NCBI GenBank assembly: GCA_964541215.1
Contig: CAZIPP010000053.1
Span: 1 to 9,761 of the forward strand
DNA: 9,761 nucleotides
Source: SIG469 sp964541215
Lineage (GTDB): Bacteria; Bacillota; Clostridia; Oscillospirales; Oscillospiraceae
Direction of reading: 5' to 3'
Below, in pieces: positions 6,950 through 9,761 of this stretch. Under the pieces are notes generated by a model. It worked only from the letters and a program-made list of their open reading frames with translations, was not told the origin of the DNA and searched no databases. The position numbers were made by a program, and so were the translations under genes. Position 1 is the stretch's first letter, and each line of letters opens with the position of its first letter.

Positions 6950-6970
6950 CAATATTGTGTGTGGTATTAT
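6942..6970 (+). promoter_or_regulatory. Putative promoter of the 37-residue ORF
   Basis: TTGTTT (6942-6947) and TATTAT (6965-6970) are spaced exactly 17 bases apart, about 40 bases before the GTG at 7012. The -35 lies in the T-run of the preceding terminator. Confidence 0.4.
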
Positions 6971-7011
6971 TCTTCTCAAAACAAAACCAGATTTAGTTTG
7001 GAGGTATCAGC

Positions 7012-7125
7012 GTGACGCAAAAGATTAAAAATATCCTGGACAATCTCCATAAGTACAATATGAATCACATTGCAAACGCAAACTTCGGTTTGTCAGAAAG
7101 TGTTGTTTATGATGCGTTAAAATAA
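7012..7125 (+). CDS. 37-residue GTG-start ORF, possibly a truncated gene
   Basis: Read from GTG as Met, the product begins MTQKIKNILDNLHKYNMNHI and ends FGLSESVVYDALK. GGAGG (7000-7004) sits 7 bases before the GTG, which makes a real start likely. The peptide is soluble and looks like the N-terminal part of a larger enzyme rather than a complete domain. Its stop TAA comes one base before a block of GATAT-box mini-hairpins, and nothing downstream continues the gene, so truncation by a repeat insertion or deletion is a reasonable reading. An intact small protein is the alternative. I do not recognise the family with confidence. Confidence 0.45.
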   Translation: MTQKIKNILDNLHKYNMNHIANANFGLSESVVYDALK

Positions 7126-7203
7126 ATGATATATCTCTGCGAGATACGATATACGGCTGCGCCGTATGATATATTTTTGCAATGCGAAAATATGATATAA
7201 TAT
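7126..7203. repeat. Array of mini-hairpins separated by GATAT boxes
   Basis: GATAT occurs at 7128, 7148, 7168 and 7194. Between successive boxes lie three short palindromes with different stems: TATCTC/GAGATA (7132-7146), ATACGGC/GCCGTAT (7151-7167), both with TGC loops, and ATATTTTTGC/GCGAAAATAT (7171-7193, one G-T pair, AAT loop). The stems differ in sequence but the architecture repeats, with the first three boxes exactly 20 bases apart. This resembles dispersed intergenic palindromic repeats of Clostridia; copy number elsewhere cannot be seen from this window. Confidence 0.7.
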
Positions 7204-7244
7204 CTGTTTCTTAATATGCCTCCCGGCATATTAAAAAAACAGAT
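7202..7244. terminator. Imperfect hairpin between repeat array and terminator
   Basis: TTAATATGCC (7211-7220) pairs perfectly with GGCATATTAA (7225-7234) around TCCC, and ATCTGTTT (7202-7209) pairs with AAACAGAT (7237-7244) after a small bulge. No clean T-run follows on the + strand. It may act with the adjacent palindrome in termination on the - strand, where GTTTTTTT lies within the stem. Confidence 0.4.
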
Positions 7245-7293
7245 GTAATTAAAAATTGCTGTGAGCTTTCGCTCACAGCAATTTTTAATTACA
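7244..7293 (-). terminator. 23-bp perfect palindrome, terminator of the beta-helix gene
   Basis: The arms 7244-7266 and 7271-7293 are exact reverse complements around a TTTC loop (GAAA on the - strand). The GC-rich loop-proximal part GCTGTGAGC followed by an A/T-rich base makes a strong hairpin with a T-run in either direction. The stop codon of the beta-helix gene (7289-7291) lies inside the right arm, so translation and terminator overlap. Confidence 0.75.
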
Positions 7294-8602
7294 TAGGCAT
7301 GGGAGGCATACCTTCGGGTCCGCCGGGCATTCCGCCTTCAGGCATCTGGCCGGGCATTCCGGGAGGAGGTCCCATGGGCTTAACTTCAAAGTCGTCGCAG
7401 ACAGATTCGTCAAGCACAAAGGTCACATTTGCAGCCTCGGGCAGTACTGAGCCTTCAGCCAGCTTACCGTAAGTTACAACAACGGGAGCATCGGCAGAGA
7501 GCTTTGCTCCGTCAGCAATGGACAGCACAGCTGCCTTGCTGTCGCCGCCTATCTTCCAAGAGGAGGCAGCGTCAACAGAAATAACGGTCGCGTTTGCGGG
7601 ACCTTCCAGAGAAGCGGACTGGAGGTTCAGCTCCGTATAGCTCTTGTCCTGACGGTCAACAACACCAACCAGAGCCATGTTCTTGATGTTGGCAATAAGT
7701 TTGCCGCCCCAGGTGCAGTCCATTACCTTGCCGCCAATGCCGCCGATCTCAACACCGTCCAGATCCATAATGGCGCGGCCCTCTTCACTCATCAGCAGAG
7801 CGCCGTCGGTGGAAGTCAGCTTACCGCCGTACATATGCAGGTAAGAATAGCCATCGCCCATGCCGTTGTGGCTGTTCAGACCAACAGTGCCGGTAACATC
7901 ACAGTTGTACAGATATGTATGACCCAGAGTATGGGCTATCATAACAGCCTCGCAGCCCTTGGATACGAACTTGGAATCATAGGCGGAAATGATGGACTTA
8001 CCGGCGGTATAGATGCCGGGAGAGCCACGGAATTCGGTTGTTGCTTCAATGTTGCGAACGGTGATGTAGCCGCCCTGGAAGTCGGTTGCCAGAGCGCCAG
8101 AGTTGCCGCCGGCAGTGTGGATAACAGTACCGTCGCAGTAAATATGACCGCCATAGGAGCAGTCAACACCGTGACCAAGACGGCAGTTGGTATCGATAGT
8201 GCCGCCTTTGATAACGACAGCGCCGTGGAAGATCGCATAAGCGCCGTTGGCGTTGGATCCTTCGTGGCAGACGATCTTGGGGTTTATGAGGGTCACATGG
8301 CTGGTCTTGCAGTTAGCCAAAACCGCTGCGGCAAAGCCGTATTTGCTTGCCAGCTCATTGCGCAGATCTTCATCAGTCAGTGCGCTGTAACCGTGGATCT
8401 CGGGATTTTCCAGATACAGTGTTCCGCCGTCCTTGGCATATATGGCGGAAGAACCGGCTACAGAGGCAGAAGCGTAGATACTCTTATCCTCTCTGCGGTC
8501 GATGCGTTCGTCACCGGCTGCAACGTATGCGGAGCAGTCCGTCATGCGCTGTTCAACTTCCGGTTCGGGAGCAGTGGGATCGGGCTTGTTGAAAATATCC
8601 AT
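7289..8602 (-). CDS. Beta-helix-like repeat protein with Pro/Gly/Met-rich tail
   Basis: The 437-residue protein is built of short, irregular strand-turn repeats rich in Gly, Asn, Thr and Val (for example GGTLYLENPEIHGY near 59-72, GTIDTNCRLGHGVDCSYGGH near 133-152, GGKLTSTDGALLMSEEGRAI), the look of a right-handed parallel beta-helix. Residues from about 409 form a low-complexity tail (GPPPGMPGQMPEGGMPGG) of almost only Pro, Gly and Met. There is no signal peptide, and an in-frame TGA at 8621-8623, 18 bases before the ATG, rules out a missed longer N terminus. AAAGGA (8611-8616) at 8 bases fixes the start. It has its own promoter. Beta-helix proteins are usually secreted glycan-active or adhesive proteins; lacking export and catalytic motifs, this one may be cytoplasmic or use another route. 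Function unknown. Confidence 0.75.
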   Translation of the reverse strand: MDIFNKPDPTAPEPEVEQRMTDCSAYVAAGDERIDRREDKSIYASASVAGSSAIYAKDGGTLYLENPEIHGYSALTDEDLRNELASKYGFAAAVLANCKTSHVTLINPKIVCHEGSNANGAYAIFHGAVVIKGGTIDTNCRLGHGVDCSYGGHIYCDGTVIHTAGGNSGALATDFQGGYITVRNIEATTEFRGSPGIYTAGKSIISAYDSKFVSKGCEAVMIAHTLGHTYLYNCDVTGTVGLNSHNGMGDGYSYLHMYGGKLTSTDGALLMSEEGRAIMDLDGVEIGGIGGKVMDCTWGGKLIANIKNMALVGVVDRQDKSYTELNLQSASLEGPANATVISVDAASSWKIGGDSKAAVLSIADGAKLSADAPVVVTYGKLAEGSVLPEAANVTFVLDESVCDDFEVKPMGPPPGMPGQMPEGGMPGGPEGMPPMPM

Positions 8603-8634
8603 TTTCTTTTTCCTTTCTTTTCAATATATAATGT

Positions 8635-8663
8635 ATTATATCATGGTTGTTTCGCTGTCGCAA
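8635..8663 (-). promoter_or_regulatory. Sigma-A promoter of the beta-helix gene
   Basis: On the - strand, TTGCGA (8658-8663) and a perfect TATAAT (8635-8640) are separated by 17 bases. The -35 lies 4 bases beyond the nitroreductase stop, so the beta-helix gene can be expressed independently of the gene upstream; no terminator separates them. Confidence 0.75.
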
Positions 8664-8667
8664 TAAC

Positions 8668-9390
8668 TTAGTCAATGAAGCTGACTTTTTCGCTAAGATC
8701 CGCTCTGACAGAGGCGGATGACACAGCGTCGGCGCTGTTTTCCGGCACACCAATGAGCAGTATTGCCACCGCGGTATAGTTTTCCGGAATGTCAAACACT
8801 TCCTTGTAATAAGCTTTGTTCTGCCCGTTGAGTACAGCATTGGGGTGGGCAAGGAACTTGGTACCGTATCCCAGATACTGGGCGGTTATGCTCATGGCTT
8901 CGGCAGCAAGACCGCAGTCAAAGTCGGCGTTGTAGGGGCTGTCGTCAGCAGATATCAATATGGCGGTATGGGCGTTCCAAAGGTTGAAGCGTTCCTTATA
9001 TGTGCCGTACTCATACACCTTCAACACCTCTTCACCAAGCTCTGCCAACAGCTGGGCATCAGTGATGACAGAAAAATGCCACGGCTGGTAATTCACCGCG
9101 CTGGGAGCGTTGAGACCTGCCAGCAGGATAGTTTCAATATCCTCCTCGGATACGGCTTCCCCGGTGGTATATTGGGTAGTCTTTGCCTGTGTCAGTATAT
9201 GCATTATGTCAACCTCATCCAGACTTTCCGGCTCATTGGAAGGTTCCGGTTCGGGCTGTGTTTCGGCAGCCTCCTCGGCAGTCGTTGGCGGAGAGGAAGC
9301 TTCCGGCGTTACGGTATTCAGCGGTTTTGCCCCACATCCGGCAAGGATAAGCAGACAAAGGGACACTAAAAGCATCAACATTTTTCTCAT
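8668..9390 (-). CDS. Lipoprotein-anchored nitroreductase-family protein
   Basis: The 240-residue protein starts with a lipoprotein signal (MRKMLMLLVSLCLLILAGCG), with lipobox LAGC and C19 as the lipidation site. A Pro/Glu/Thr-rich linker (about 25-57) follows, typical of a tether across the cell wall. From about 60 to 217 it resembles the FMN-dependent nitroreductase fold: NAPSAVNYQPWHFSVI (94-109) is the family's signature for flavin binding, and GLAAEAMSITAQYLGYGTKF (160-179) matches the dimer helix. The Arg-rich start usual in the family (RxSxR, binding the FMN phosphate) is absent and reads TTQYTTGEAV instead. GAGGTGAG (9396-9403) precedes the ATG by 5 bases. It is expected outside the cytoplasmic membrane, where it could reduce quinones or nitro-compounds if it binds flavin. 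It diverges from the tRNA operon. Confidence 0.85.
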   Translation of the reverse strand: MRKMLMLLVSLCLLILAGCGAKPLNTVTPEASSPPTTAEEAAETQPEPEPSNEPESLDEVDIMHILTQAKTTQYTTGEAVSEEDIETILLAGLNAPSAVNYQPWHFSVITDAQLLAELGEEVLKVYEYGTYKERFNLWNAHTAILISADDSPYNADFDCGLAAEAMSITAQYLGYGTKFLAHPNAVLNGQNKAYYKEVFDIPENYTAVAILLIGVPENSADAVSSASVRADLSEKVSFID

Positions 9391-9409
9391 TTTTTCTCAC
9401 CTCAGCTGG

Positions 9410-9438
9410 ATTATACTATATCTTGCCGCGATTGGCAA
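9410..9438 (-). promoter_or_regulatory. Sigma-A promoter of the nitroreductase gene
   Basis: On the - strand TTGCCA (9433-9438) and TATAAT (9410-9415) lie 17 bases apart, 20 bases upstream of the start codon, giving a very short leader. Confidence 0.75.
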
Positions 9439-9475
9439 ACCCGCGCGGTATTGTGGCTGGTCAGGACTGCAACGC

Positions 9476-9504
9476 TTGACATTCAACGGCTCATGTTGTA
9501 AAAT
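9476..9504 (+). promoter_or_regulatory. Promoter of the tRNA operon
   Basis: A perfect TTGACA (9476-9481), a 17-base spacer and TAAAAT (9499-9504) precede the first tRNA by 24 bases. Such a near-consensus promoter is normal for stable RNA genes. Confidence 0.8.
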
Positions 9505-9528
9505 AACTTAGCTGGAAACGATTGATAT

Positions 9529-9605
9529 GCTTCCGTAGCTCAGCTGGATAGAGCATCCGCCTCCTAAGCGGAAGGTCGTGGGTTCGAATCCCGCCGGGAG
9601 TGCCA
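9529..9605 (+). tRNA. tRNA-Arg (anticodon CCT)
   Basis: A 77-base cloverleaf with encoded CCA. The acceptor stem GCTTCCG/CGGGAGT includes G-T pairs. The anticodon stem TCCGC/GCGGA encloses loop CTCCTAA, giving anticodon CCT at 9563-9565, which reads AGG codons. The T-loop TTCGAATC is canonical. The discriminator base is G. It is the first gene of a two-tRNA transcript. Confidence 0.95.
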
Positions 9606-9641
9606 TAGCCGCAAGGCTTACCCGGTTTCCAAACTGAATAT

Positions 9642-9718
<77 letters not shown>

Positions 9719-9752
9719 AAAAGGACACCATCCGTTTGGATGGTGTCCTTTT
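9719..9752 (+). terminator. Terminator of the tRNA operon
   Basis: A perfect 15-bp stem (arms 9719-9733 and 9738-9752, core GGACACCATCC) around a GTTT loop, ending in TTTT. It begins immediately after the CCA of tRNA-Val. Confidence 0.85.
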
Positions 9753-9761
9753 GGCGTAAAT

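Noticed and set aside
7126..7203. CRISPR array
   Set aside because: The constant element is only about 5-9 bases and the intervening units are palindromic, unlike CRISPR repeats and spacers; no cas genes nearby.
7835..8671. 278-residue open frame opposite the beta-helix gene
   Set aside because: Ala/Val/Gly-rich mirror of the Gly/Asn/Thr-rich repeats on the other strand; no ribosome site and the - strand gene has promoter and ribosome signals.

Overview
The window reads as chromosomal DNA of a low-to-medium GC Firmicute, most likely an anaerobic gut-type Clostridium relative (Oscillospirales or Lachnospirales). This is inferred from strong AGGAGG-like ribosome binding sites, consensus sigma-A promoters with 17-base spacers, tRNAs with encoded CCA, rho-independent hairpins, a lipoprotein with a Gram-positive style lipobox, and protein families typical of that group (propionate-type CoA transferase, a DUF6054-like protein, a MATE pump). 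No species can be named from the sequence alone.

Region 1 (125-4932, + strand) is a run of six co-directional genes: a PhlG-like (2,4-diacetylphloroglucinol hydrolase family) metal hydrolase, an aminoglycoside-phosphotransferase-fold kinase, a CrtO-like integral membrane protein, an unrecognised 168-residue protein, a small DUF6054-like protein and a MATE efflux transporter. Most gaps are short, and the kinase and membrane genes are separated by only 4 bases. The combination of hydrolase, kinase, possible acyltransferase and pump suggests handling of some small molecule, but no substrate can be read from the sequence. Two hairpins (4955-4988 and 4992-5036) separate this run from the next, convergent gene.

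Region 2 (5073-6584, - strand) is a single acyl-CoA:carboxylate CoA transferase with its own extended -10 promoter.

Region 3 (about 6660-7293) holds two tiny + strand ORFs, a 38-residue single-span membrane peptide and a 37-residue GTG-start ORF that may be a gene remnant. Each has promoter-like and ribosome-binding signals. The region also holds an array of mini-hairpins separated by GATAT boxes and two further hairpins, the last a 23-bp perfect palindrome serving as a terminator for the gene to its right.

Region 4 (7289-9390, - strand) has a lipoprotein-anchored nitroreductase-family protein, followed downstream by a beta-helix protein with no signal peptide and a Pro/Gly/Met-rich tail. 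Each has a consensus promoter.

Region 5 (9476-9752, + strand) is a two-gene tRNA operon (Arg-CCT, Val-CAC) with a near-consensus promoter and a strong terminator, diverging from the nitroreductase gene.
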